Shown here piece after piece: positions 34,995-46,140 of a DNA stretch of 64,000 nucleotides (positions are counted from its first letter, which is position 1; every line of letters begins with the position of its first letter). The stretch is from Erigeron canadensis. Lineage: Eukaryota > Streptophyta > Magnoliopsida > Asterales > Asteraceae. The notes below the pieces were generated by a model. That model was not told where the DNA came from. It made no database searches and worked only from the letters and a program-made list of their open reading frames with translations. A program made the translations under genes and the position numbers. The stretch lies in the NCBI RefSeq assembly GCF_010389155.1, contig NC_057764.1, forward strand, positions 39,130,275 through 39,194,274. Reading direction: 5' to 3'.

Positions 34995-35160
34995 TGATCA
35001 CATGAGTCTCGAGAGTCATGTTTTTCCACAGCTTTCTTGAACTTCTGTCATTCGCGTTTCATCGATCTATCAAGATCTTTTGTTTTGAGAACTTGATCTG
35101 ATGAATTAACGAAGTTCAAGAAATTTGTGGGAAAATATGACAATTCTACGAGAACAACGA
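34995..35160 (+). ncRNA. MIR396: MIR396 precursor (miR396b-type), plus strand
   Basis: The 21 nt at 35024-35044 start TTCCACAGCTTTCTTGAACT and end in T, which is the miR396b-5p sequence. The opposite arm at 35114-35134 starts GTTCAAGAAATTTGTGGGAA and pairs with it with the expected 2-nt 3' overhang and a small internal mismatch. Flanks continue the stem (GTCATGTTTT before, GAAAATATGAC after), and the loop is about 70 nt. miR396 targets GRF growth-regulating factors, limiting cell proliferation in leaves and roots; bHLH74-type targets are known in some species. Expression cannot be judged from sequence. Confidence 0.92.
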
Positions 35161-35165
35161 TTCCA

Positions 35166-36360
35166 GCCAGTTCTTTAATTGTTTTGTTGCTAATTATGAT
35201 GTCGGGTCGTGGCAAAGGTAGGTTATTCCATTTGTCTTGCTTCATTTTCTTCTGATTGTATTGTAGTCTTCTTTTACTATCAATTTTCATGATATAATCA
35301 CAAAATAGAATACGAAAATATATAGGCGTTAATAATGTTTAGAGCAAGCAAAGCATTTTCAATTCGTTAAGCAATCTCAATTTAATTTCATAGTCAATTT
35401 TAGAATTGCATGTATATTCTAAAGTCAATTTATATATGTGACATAATCAACTTGTTTAAGTTCCAAACATTCTCTTATGAAGTATTTTAGGCTTAACATA
35501 CATATATAATTGCATTTTATTATGGTAATGTATGCATATCTCCAGATAATTATTGGTTAGTGGTTATAAAATACTAGCGATTACTCACATCAACACAACA
35601 TCAAATTAAAGAACTTTTAAGTAGGTACCAATTTGATTTTGGTCATACTCATCAATATGCCCAAAAACTTGTATAGTAATTTTATTTTATGTTACTTTAA
35701 AGATTTCGCATCTAATTATTATGTAGAGAATTACATAAAAAAAATAATAATAATAATAAGTAGTACATGCTTTACTAAATCCATGGGACTTTTGCAATAC
35801 GTTACAGGTTTTTTTTTTTGGCAAATTTTGTTTAACACAAACCAATTAATAGTTGATCCGTCATTTATAATATCTGATACTCAAGTAATTAACCTGCATG
35901 TGTTACATTTCAATTTGAATATACTTGGTTGACGTGTGTTGCGTATGCATTATTTGAAGATTTGTAAGCAATATAGGCTTGTGGTTATTTATGGAAAGTA
36001 AAGTAAGTATGGATGTAAAAAGAAAGTATCCCATGCATGACGATGTATGTAAATAAAAAAGCGATCGAATCTTTTGGATTATTGGGAAGTGAGTGGGAGT
36101 GAATGTAAAAATGAATGATCTGAATTATACGAGATTGATCTTTTTGTTTCTTTCTTCATCTCTTGAAATTCTGAGCATTCAATCAAAAGTCTGATAGGCC
36201 TTCTGGTGGGGTGCTCTCTTGCAGACAAGATTCCCCCAATGCCCATAATTCATTTCCCATTTACTTTACTTGTAAGTTTTAATCAGTCTCCCTGCTGTAC
36301 GACTGCTAACGGTGGTCCGACATGACCACATATGTACGTTAGATTATTAGATGAGTATTC
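35166..36360. other. Downstream of MIR396, intergenic
   Basis: AT-rich and without recognisable genes. Frames at 35048-35290 and 35633-35932 overlap the hairpin or simple AT sequence and show no domain. Confidence 0.4.
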
Positions 36361-36379
36361 ACGCGTTGCGACAATATAT

Positions 36380-37455
36380 TAAAAAACCAACCGTGGATAA
36401 TGTTGTAAGTGTTTTGAAATTGTGTGAAATTTCGTAAACCCGACTAACTATATGTCTTCGGATTTTTTAGCCCGTAGGGTCATACACAATAGAACATCTA
36501 TAATGGTTAACCATAAAGTTACGGAATAATATTTGATTATTTACGCATTTAATTAAGCCAGTTAATCAAATTATCCGTTTATAAATTAGAATGGGCTTAA
36601 TAAAGATAAATGGATAAACCGACAACTGTCATTTACATACGTCGATTAAAGTTAGTTTTAAATGATTGGATAAATGACTTATTAATTAAAGTTAGTTAAC
36701 GGGTTGGATAATTAATTAGTTAATAGTCCAAGTTAATTAATATGTGATTAGTTAATAAGGAAAGCCGGATCCGTCCCACCAAAGCCCTAAGAGCGGTTCT
36801 TGGACCCTCCAAGGGAGGGAGGGGCAAATTTAGGGAGGGATTTTTATGTTTTTAGTTTCTTAATCTAACTGGGATCCTTATAAATATCTTAATAAATCCT
36901 TAATTAATTCATTCATTTACAAATCCCTAACACACACACATAAAGGTGGAAATCTTCTTAATCCTTTTGTGTGTGTGTGTGAAAGAGAAACCAAACATTC
37001 CAAAAGAAACAAAAACTCAAACCATTTTAGGTCTAATTATTTAGGGTTTTAATTAAGCTCTAAATTAGTTTGGACAAAGGTTTCTTTCCCTTTTGTGTTT
37101 TAGTGCGTGTGTCGAATTCGATAACCATATGGATTAAAGATTTCGACTTCTACTAGCTCAAATTCCTCTAGGTAGAATTGTAAGGGTTTCGGTTGGTTGT
37201 AATCGTAAGCTTAATGATGTCTAGCAGATCCTTGGTTGAGGCTTTGTTTGTATATGCACTCTTGGAGGATTTTTACACTTGGAATCTTGTTTCCACAAAA
37301 TCTTCTATCTCATTGAGGAATCTCTTCTCTCATAACGAGTTTATTTTGTATTTATTTAGTTTACTTATATTGCATGCATTGTATCTTTGGCAAGAAATAT
37401 TAAATTTGATTTAATAGTTAATTAACATGTTTCCGCTGCTTAATGAGTACAATAT
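36380..37455 (+). repeat. Possible solo LTR or LTR fragment
   Basis: The stretch has LTR-like composition: TGTGTGAAATTTCGTAAACC near the left, a TATAAATA box at 36880-36887, a pyrimidine/CA-rich leader-like zone around 36920-37010, and TGTTTCCGCTGCTTAATGAG near 37430-37450, which resembles 3' ends of plant LTRs. I could not find matching TG/CA termini with a 5-bp duplication, so the boundaries are uncertain. Confidence 0.35.
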
Positions 37456-38893
37456 AATAAGTTGTTTTATTAAACATAAAAATTAATTTTGTCACTCAAA
37501 TCGGGTTGTCAAGTAACCCATTTATGTTATTCGGTTAATAAATCATGACAAGTGTAATTCATTTATTTTATAACTCTTCTAATCTAATCCTTGTTATGAT
37601 CATATAGTTAAAAATAATTTTAAAAAGATTTATCATTTCCATGCAATTTGGTAGGTGTTTGATAGATGAATAATGAGAGGTATTAGGTATGTATTATTAA
37701 CTGAGTCTGAGCCATGAATGATGGATTATTATGACATCGAGGGAGTACAAAACTTAGATTCCATCGTATTTATAAACGTGTACTTGACTACTTGAATATG
37801 TGAGGAAAGCAACGATATCAAGTTCCCCTTTTCTTTTCTTTCTTTTCTTTTTTTTTTTTTATCTATTTATTTGAATTTAAATATATTTAATACCAACTAA
37901 AATATGTTATAACTTGTTCATACGTTTATAATAACCTTAAAGCCTTTGTTAATTACGAATAATCGTCTAATTGTTACCTTGCTAAATGCATCCGGATATG
38001 TGTTGATTGTTATACATCATGTGTCTCTGATCAACAAGCATGTATGTAGGTACCTTGGAGAAACTATGTTGAGACCGTCGATGCGCAACACTGACGATAG
38101 TTGACATTAAAGTGAATTGATTGCTGAAAATATAGATCAATAGTACATGATAATGGGTATAGTTATAGTGTTAGCCAGGCCTAATATAAATCAAATTAAT
38201 TTACAAGCAAAAGATTAACACGACATTCAATTAATTAAATGAATTATTCTTTTAAATTTGATTATACAATTATCGATCACTGGCTATTATCAAAGTTCTA
38301 AACTTCATTAATGGAATAACTTTTCGGATAAAATCGGATTTTCGGATAACGGATTCGGATAATTTTGAACACTCATACCTATCAGAAGCTTGTTAGCCAC
38401 AAAACTCTAACCCGCGTCTGTAACCATGTACGTATAGATGGTAATGTTGAAACAACAGCAGATGGTCTTTGAGTTATATAGATTTCTAATTAGATAGATA
38501 CTTTTAAATCATCATGATGTATCATTATGTATGATAATTTGATACTTTCGCTATTGTTTTACTAAGTGACAAATAAAATGATAGTAGGGACCTAGGGGGT
38601 TACCTAACCTGATCATTTAACAACGTCCGATGGGTTTGGCTGGATGTGGGTCTGTTGGGCCCGAGAAAAAAGAATAGCATTGGCCCAACTTTAGATGAAA
38701 GTTATGGGGGTTGGCGTATCCGCGTAGACTAAAGCAAATGAAGAGAGCAATACTCGTACAACGTAATTGTGGCATGTTTTACCATCTATAAATTCATTCA
38801 ATCTATTAACCATTTAACCCATCTATTAGTTTCAAGTAAAATATCAAATAGGTTTATGAGTTTGTGGTACGTATGATATGTTTGACATGAAAC
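37456..38893. other. Intergenic AT-rich stretch
   Basis: No gene is recognised. A T-rich tract with (CTTTT)-like repeats lies near 37830-37860. Confidence 0.4.
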
Positions 38894-38901
38894 CAACCAC
38901 C

Positions 38902-39130
38902 CAAGGGCGCAACTATATAGGGTTGAAACCAACCACCCAAGGGCGCAACTATATAGGGTTGAAACCAACACCCGACCCCTGAATTTTTTTATGCGATGTA
39001 GGTGTATATGGTTTTCGTGTAAAAAAAATTGATATACTCGGTTTCGACCTTCCATTTTAAAAAAAATAGTGTTAGGGAAAAAAAAATTAGATCCCGACTC
39101 CCTGTTGAAAATTTTCAAGCTTCGTCACTG
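38902..39130. mobile_element. hAT-type MITE with duplicated left end, 229 bp
   Basis: The 8-bp CAACCACC occurs at 38894-38901 and at 39131-39138. The element starts CAAGGGCGCAAC and its reversed right end is CAGTGACGAAGC, a hAT-like inverted-repeat pair. The first 36 bp including the target site (38894-38929) are repeated at 38930-38965, so the left end is present twice. Confidence 0.65.
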
Positions 39131-39152
39131 CAACCACCAACTCATATATCAC

Positions 39153-39260
39153 CCTCATGTTAAATATATCAAATGAGTTTATGGATTTGTGTGTTATTAA
39201 CGGATCATCCTCATGTTAAATATATCAAATGAGTTTATGGATTTGTGTGTTATGAACGGC
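39153..39260. repeat. 56-bp tandem duplication
   Basis: CCTCATGTTAAATATATCAA and the following bases to TTATTAACGGATCAT at 39153-39208 recur at 39209-39260 with one or two changes. It lies directly beyond the hAT MITE. Non-coding. Confidence 0.85.
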
Positions 39261-39664
39261 CAAATATTATCAGCTCTAATTTAATTTAAGATTTAAGAAG
39301 TAAAAACATTAACTCGGCTTTTCATTTCGAATAAAACTTAAGTGGTAAAAACAACGGGTGTTAGACTTGTTGGTCAGGTTTGTCAGTAAAATGAATATAA
39401 ATTTTAAAAAGGATATTCGTTTTTAGTGAACAGATTATTTATAGAAAAGACACTGAATGGTTATAGTCTCAAAAACCAATTAAAAGAATGGATTTGTATA
39501 TATTTTAAGTTTAAATTTCCAATTCAAAGTGTAAATACTTTATGAAGTGAAACTTTAATAAAAATTAAAATAACTTATAGTCTTTAAAGGGGTTTTACAA
39601 GGCATCAATCTCAAATATTTTCAATAGCTAATATAGAATGTAAAAATATATGTATTCTTATACC

Positions 39665-39945
39665 AACAAGGAGTTACCCTAGTGATAAGGAAAATACTTG
39701 GTGACCTTAAGGTCTCAGGTTCGATTCCCGCTTGAAACAAAAATAATCCTTTAAGGTACCCGTTACCAATAAGTGATCTATCCTCACATGTTAAGTTTAA
39801 ATACGCGGGTTCAATCATTCGGATTGCCCAGATCATGTGGAGATTAGGATGGAGATACTGTATCGGCATCATATGGCTCATACGGGGTGAGTCAATGAGT
39901 ATATAATTGTGGTACGGGGATAGGGCTCCCTCCATTACTCTTTTA
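39665..39945 (+). mobile_element. tRNA-derived SINE-like element
   Basis: The A-box-like TTACCCTAGTGATAAGG (39674-39690) and B-box GGTTCGATTCCC (39719-39730) have Pol III spacing. They are followed by a 200-bp body that ends in GGGGATAGGGCTCCCTCC and a T-rich tail. Target duplication not determined. Confidence 0.5.
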
Positions 39946-40380
39946 TATGTATTCTTATAATTATTCTGCGTAATAACATAACCCATACATTAGGTTAGTC
40001 CTTATAGAGACTTTCTCCCCGCGTCCGACGCCAAGGCCGGAGAGGACGCTAATAGCACGCCCCACATCTTAGCTCGCATCCAACCGTTTGTTCCAACTAT
40101 AGACGTGCATTTTGGTGTATTGCGGGGCCCGTTTTTGAGTTAGCTGCTGCATTATAAAGAAAAACATTTTTCAACTCAAAATATAAAACCAACGGCTAGT
40201 TGGTTGTTTTATAATTTTTTGGTGTGCCTACGTCCGGTTCAAATCTAACAACACCCTAAAGGGTTTGCTCTTCCATGTGTAGATGAGTATAGCGTTGCTA
40301 AGACTCCTTCACCGCTTTTTCATGTGGCAGAATTCGAACCCATGACTCTCTAGGAAGAAACTACAAAATAGAAAAGGGAT

Positions 40381-40660
40381 TAGTACGTTAATATGTGACA
40401 CTTTTACACGAATTGTCATAACGTGTATCAAACTTCAATTATGTGCATTGTGCGTAATGAACTTATAAATCACATACGGAGTACATTGTATGTATCGACC
40501 AATCAAGAACTTACAAGTGTCAGCATATATGGTTATTACATATACCCGGATACATACAATGCACAATATTTAAAAGTTGATTACATACAATACACGATAT
40601 TGAAGTTACATATAGATACTATAATAATTCATGTAAAAATGTTTACAATTTAAAGTACTA
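40381..40660. mobile_element. MITE with about 50-bp inverted repeats (AGTACTTTAAA family)
   Basis: The left end TTAGTACGTTAATATGTGAC...TTTTACACGAATTGTC is matched by the reversed right end TTAGTACTTTAAATTGTAAA...TTTTTACATGAATTATT. Internal TACATTGTATGTA-type palindromes are present. A related, partial copy is at 55372-55606. The TAA at its right edge is the target site of the Harbinger element. Confidence 0.65.
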
Positions 40661-41013
40661 AGACTAAGAGGAGTGGTGTCGTGGGAAGGAGGGGGCGACT
40701 TGTGCCATGTGGTATGGAGGATAAAAAGAGTTGCCTCTCAAAAAGGGTGTAAATGGGTGGGTTTTAAGTAAGGGGCGACTTGTGCCATGTGGCACTTTCA
40801 ATGATTGATTTTAATGATTGATTTTTTTTTTTGTTTTAATTTTTTATGATTTTCATATTATTTTTAAAATAACAAAATTTCTATAAATAGTAAAATAAAA
40901 TACTAACCATTAAAATTAAAATCCAACACATACAAACTAAAATATAAAAACCACACATCAAACACATAAAAAAAAAATTATTCGATACACAAACACAAAT
41001 AAATAACTAATAA

Positions 41014-42975
41014 CTAATTATCATCGCTAAAGTAGTTATCGACTTCCAGTAGCACGTATGGTGGATGATTTCCCCTCTTGTTTTCCCAAAGATGATCTAC
41101 CAAATCCGCTAAGAGCATGTTGTGGGTTTGGCTATTTCGTACGGCTTGTGAATTCGCGATCCATTGCTCCATTGGAGTTTGTTGTTCCCAATACGCCGGG
41201 TCTAGTGTCGGGTCTTCATCGTTGAAATCTTGACAAAAAGCTTTATCTTCATCCTCCAATATCATGTTGTGTAGAGTGATACACGCGTATATCACGTCAT
41301 GCATCATCTGCTTGTCCCAAAACTGTGAGGGAAAACTAATAACTTTCCAACGCTTTTTAAGAACCCCGAATGCTCTCTCGATATTCTTTCGCGCCGATTC
41401 TTGTTTTTTCTTAAAGTATTTTCTCTTTTCATCAATCTGGTCAGTAAAAGTCTTCACAAAAGTGGAATACTCAGGGTAGATGTCATCTGTCAAGTAGTAT
41501 CCGGCTTTGTAGTAGTTGTTGTTTGCATAAAAACCCACTGTAAATTAAACAAAAGCTAATATTAGTTAACAAAAGCATATATAATATATTACTACATATT
41601 ATATACTTAAACGTTAAGTACGTAATTAACCTGTAGGTGCCAAGCCAGATATAATTTCTTCCAAGACTGGGGACGCCTCAAACACGTTGATGTCATTGTT
41701 GGACCCCTGCTGACCAAAATATGCATTCCAAATCCACAAGTCAGTAGACGCAACCGCTTGAAGCATCAATGATGGTCTACCAACATCCCCTCTGGTGTGC
41801 GAACCGCGCCATGCGGTTGGACACATCTCCCATGGCCAGTGCATGCAATCAATACTACCGATCATACCAGGGAAATCATGAAGCTGCTCATGCACATCGT
41901 GTATTCGTTCAAGATCCATAGATGTAGGTCTCCGTAGGTATGTCAGTCCATACATTTCATTTATACCTATTTAAATTATTTATAAATACGTAAATGAATT
42001 AATATAACTAAATATTATATACGTAACTATATAATATGTACGTGACTATTTAATATATAACTAAATATTATGTACGTAACTATATAATATATTACTAAAT
42101 ATTATGTACGTAACTATTTAATATATAACTAAATATTATGTACGTAACTATATAATATATTACTAAATATTATGTACGTAACTATATAATATGTACGTAA
42201 CTATTTAATATATAACTAAATATTATGTACGTAACTATATAAAATGTAACTAAATATTATGTACGTAACTATATAATATGTACGTAACTATTTAATATAT
42301 AACTAAATATTATGTACGTAACTATATAAAATGTAACTAAATATTATGTACGTAACTATATAATATGTACGTAACTATTTAATATATAACTAAATATTAT
42401 GTACGTAACTATATAAAATGTAACTAAATATTATGTACGTATGTAAAATTAATTTAAAATGTACGTAACTAAATAATATATAACTATATATAAAATGTAC
42501 CTTTACAAAACTATATCAGCGACTCCCGGGAAGTCCTAGCCGACATCTCCAAATGCTCGTCAAACAAGTCGACGCTACACCCATATGCTAATTGACGAAG
42601 CGCGGAGGTAGTCTTGTGTATCGGCATGAAACCCAGCTTCCCACGAGCATCCATTCTTTGTTGAAAATATGGATACCTTTCTTCCAAGTCATTTGTAATT
42701 CTCAAAAATAGCCGCTTGCTCATACGATAGCGTCGTCTAAAATCCCTCGCGCCAAATACGGGTCGCTCAGCAAAGTAAAGGCAGACCAATCGCGCGTATG
42801 CCTCCTCACGTCGACGTTCCAGAACCGTTCTTCTTCTAGGCGAAAGTTGGTCTTCCTCGTCCTCCTCGTCTTCCGCGGCTTGAATCATAGTAGTAACCGT
42901 CAAAGCAACGGTACTAAGAATAGCGTCGTCGAGATCGATTGAATCATCGGATGAAGAGGGTGATGGAGGATTCAT
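41014..42975 (-). pseudogene. Harbinger transposase (HARBI1/ALP1-like DDE nuclease), one in-frame TAG
   Basis: Three exons join in frame at GT-AG sites: 42975-42501, 41966-41631 and 41537-41014. The total is 1335 nt, 444 residues plus stop, normal for the family. The N-terminal region has FGARDFRRRYRMSKRLFLRI, a helix-turn-helix-like segment. The DDE_Tnp_4 catalytic core follows, with the triad D198 (GSIDCMHW), D250 (GSNNDINVF) and E324 (IERAFGVLKKRW). The only visible lesion is codon 155, TAG at 42513-42511, in SRESLI-stop-FCK just before the first donor; relatives have a sense codon there. Without it the gene would look intact, which suggests recent inactivation or a sequencing/allelic difference. 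It would act on ends such as those at 40662, 43302, 21248 and 23340. Confidence 0.92.
41985..42490. repeat. Minisatellite inside transposase intron 1
   Basis: Alternating 19-bp and 15-bp units of the type TAACTATATAATATGTACG, TAACTAAATATTATGTACG and TAACTATTTAATATA are arranged in a higher-order repeat of about 87 bp, repeated almost exactly three times between about 42170 and 42430. It occupies nearly all of the intron (41967-42500). Confidence 0.9.
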
Positions 42976-43305
42976 ATCCGTAATATATGTATATGTCTAT
43001 GTAAAAATGGAAGAAGATTTATGTGTGTGATGGTGTTTTATATTTGTATATATGTATATGTATATGTAAAGGGTGTAGAAGATGAAGTTATTTATAGGAG
43101 GTGGAAGAAAAAAAAAAGGAAAAGGAGCCGTTAATGGCATGGGAAAGAGGAAAAGGCATTGATTTTCGGAATGGTCAAAGAGGAGTCGGGCGAGGTGGGT
43201 GAGTCGGGCAAAAGAGAAGTCGGTGGACGGGGGTGGTGTGGGGGGCGACGTCGGGCGGAAAGGGGCGAGGGTCGGCCGAAATGGGTGCCACTCCGTTTAG
43301 TCTAA

Positions 43306-45311
43306 TTCCAATGGAAAATTCTCTAACCACTAAACTAATGACACACATAGTTATAATTAAGCCTCTATTTTATGCAACCTAGAGTTTGGGGAGAAAACAA
43401 TGGAAGATAAATGAAGATTAAGTTTTAAAAGGGTGCTTAGCCTTTTAGCTTTAAAATAACTGTTCATATAATAATTATTGTTGTATCAAAATATTTATTG
43501 TTAAGTTTTAATCAATCAAAACATTGTTAAGAAAAAAGACGACATCCTATTGGTCGAACGTGACTTATATAAAATCGTGCATCAGTTGTTTATTGGTATT
43601 TTATTTACTTAATTTGAGTCGGATAAAGCAGTAAATTTTGTTGGGTTCGTAAGTTTTGAGTAGTAAAGAGATAGAAACACGAAAATATATGCTTTGCTAG
43701 ATAAATTAATTGGCCAAAATATGTTGTAGATATATATCACTTCCCATTAATTGATGGATACGAGCATATGTTTCTATCCTAATCTTGTCTGAAAATATTA
43801 TTTTCCATGCATCTTGCTTATTTCAAAATAAAGGTTTTTCATTTTTGTTATAATTTGTAGTTGTACTTTTCAAAGGTTTGTTTCTACCGGGCCTTTTCGA
43901 AGTTAATGAAACAAGTTGGAGTCAAAAGATGGTCAGAATACGGTGGAAATCAGCACAATTTCTTGAAAAAATGGAAGATTTCAAGAAATATAAATTATTT
44001 AATTTAATTTAATTTTTCGAAAAAAATCAAAAATAATTGAGTTCGAGACAAACTATAAAACCAAATTTAATTCAATTATTCCAAGTGGCTCAAACTTCCC
44101 ATCACCACTCGTTTCAAGTATTGTCGGGTAGTCTGTGCATGTGTGTTATTGTGTGAATATAGACTTGTGTCAAATTCGGTTGGTCTATTTTGAGAAAAAG
44201 AAATATTTTTAACGCCAACAAATTACAATTTTACTCCGTGGTACAAAAGTATATATTGTTTAAGATGAGAATTTAGATCACTTCATTTTCAAGATGCACC
44301 ACGTACGTTGATTGGTGTAATTTTTTATAAATTTGTAAAAGTAAAGTATCAAAAACGTACATGGTTTGCAAATGGCCAAAAATGTGAACCAATGGCTAGT
44401 ACTTTGGGCCAACATTTCATGTCATGGACAAAAAGACATAATAGTATGAGAGACAACCATATATCAACTCTAACTTTCTTCAATGGTCCAAATAAGCTTC
44501 TTTTTCCCTGAAAATATATAAATCATTTTTATTTTAATTTAGATAAAGCAAACAAATTAAAGACTTTCTTGTCATTCAAAACACACAACCAAAGTAAATG
44601 GTGTCCAATCTCATTTCTCTATATTTCTATCTTTATCTTTATGTCCATATACTCAAAATCATAATCACAAGCTTTCGTTTATTTCACAAAATAATTATTA
44701 CGAGTAATATATATGCAAAGCTAAACAACATATATTGGTTACATTTGAAATTTCTTACATGAGAAAACAATATACGAGTACAAACAATTAATATGAGTTT
44801 AAATGCAAAAGAAAAGACGTTTTTTTTTTCTTGATCTTAGATTGTTGCCGCAACAATAGCGGATTTAAATATTTCCTATAATAATATTCATCTTTTTGAC
44901 GTATATGGGTAATGGGTGATTGAACTGAAAGTGGCCTCCAATATACTTTAATTTAATCACATATGTTTAACTTTAAACCAACATTACAACAAAATATATG
45001 GAGTTTGCACCCCTCGTGAGTTAAAGTATATGCACTAAACAATAATTCTATGTAGATCTTCTTGATCCCAAGAATAATAAAAAGCACTACCATCCAAGGA
45101 CAAGTGACTTGAAACCATAACCTTCTTCTTGAAAGAATCACGTATTTGTTTGGAATTTTGTATTGTATGGCCGATAAACGTAAATTTTGATGATACTAAG
45201 TAAAACAAGGCACAAATATATGCAATTGGCTAAAATCTATGTGTACTATTAACACTTCAAGTGTTGCAACTTATATATGAAATTAATTAATTACACTTTC
45301 AACCATATATA
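43306..45311. other. Intergenic AT-rich stretch
   Basis: No gene is recognised. The frames at 44308-44511 and 44953-45141 show no domain, and no repeat terminus was recognised. Confidence 0.4.
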
Positions 45312-45445
45312 TCTATAATACCCATAATTATTTACATTTACAACCATACTCTCACAGTCACCGTCGCCACCACCCGCTACAGCCACTGCCATTGCCGCCA
45401 CCATCCGCTAGCACCACTATCGCCGCGTTATGCGGTACCCTCCGG
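45312..45445 (+). mobile_element. Short Helitron derivative, 134 bp
   Basis: It begins A^TCTATAATACCCATAATTA and contains CACCGTCGCCACCACCCG. It ends with hairpin CCGCGTTATGCGG and TACCCTCC followed by GGT, a degenerate CTCG-type end. This is the shortest member of the family here. Confidence 0.5.
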
Positions 45446-45772
45446 TATATATATTCAAGAAAATAATAAAAGGAGATTTGATGTTCTAAGGAGAAAACCA
45501 ACGTTACAAAGGCTGACATTTTGGTTGGCGCTCCTTTCTAAACAATATATCATGGTGAAAACCCTAATCAAATCTCATGTGATCTCACTTTTTTACAATT
45601 TTGAACATAAAATTGATATAATATCCAATTTACCAATTTTGGCAAATTTTACTTTTATAAACCTTTTCGAAAAATCAATTGGCTAAAAAAAGGATTTTGG
45701 TGTTAACTTTTTGTAGATCGAGTAGTTGCAGATATATCATATATATATATATATATATATATATAGGTTTAT

Positions 45773-46140
45773 AGGGTAACACTCCGGTGATAACACTTAA
45801 AAAACATCATTTTGATGCATTAAAAGTCCATAAAACTAACATAGTGAATAACTAATTATCATTATTTAAGTGTTTAACAACACATTGATCCGTCAAAATT
45901 GAAAAAATCATATTTTTTGTGAATGTATAATTTTGAAGAATATGCATCTAAAATGGATGAAAAAAAACATGATTTTTTTTATTTTGACAGGCCAATGTAT
46001 TGTTAAACACTTAAATAATGCTCGTAATAATTAGTTATGCACTATGTTAGTTTTATGGACTTTTAATGTATCAAAATGATGTTTTTTAAGTGTCATCACC
46101 GTTCTTATTTTAAGGCTGTTTTTATTTGATTGTTTCCCTA
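45773..46140. repeat. Foldback element (AGGGTAACACTCC family), copy 3
   Basis: It begins AGGGTAACACTCCGGTGATA beside a (TA)n tract and ends ATTTGATTGTTTCCCT. Internal inverted boxes ACATCATTTTGATGCATTAA and CATCAAAATGATGTTTTT-like are as in 17207-17602. Confidence 0.7.

Larger units (their letters stand above)
40662..43302 (-). mobile_element. PIF/Harbinger element carrying only the transposase gene, 2641 bp
   Basis: Left end GACTAAGAGGAGTGGTGTC; reversed right end GACTAAACGGAGTGGCACCC. TAA is at 40659-40661 and 43303-43305, the expected target duplication. The two-exon-plus transposase gene fills the middle on the minus strand; there is no Myb-like ORF1. Subterminal direct repeats GGGCGACTTGTGCCATGTGG at 40693-40712 and 40773-40792 lie 80 bp apart at the left end. 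The right end has several GTCGGGCG/GGGCGA motifs (43187-43277). Confidence 0.92.

Noticed and set aside
38700..39986. Overlapping minus-strand frames of more than 100 codons (38798-39118 and 39621-39986)
   Set aside because: They coincide with the hAT MITE and the SINE-like element; translations are products of repeat sequence.
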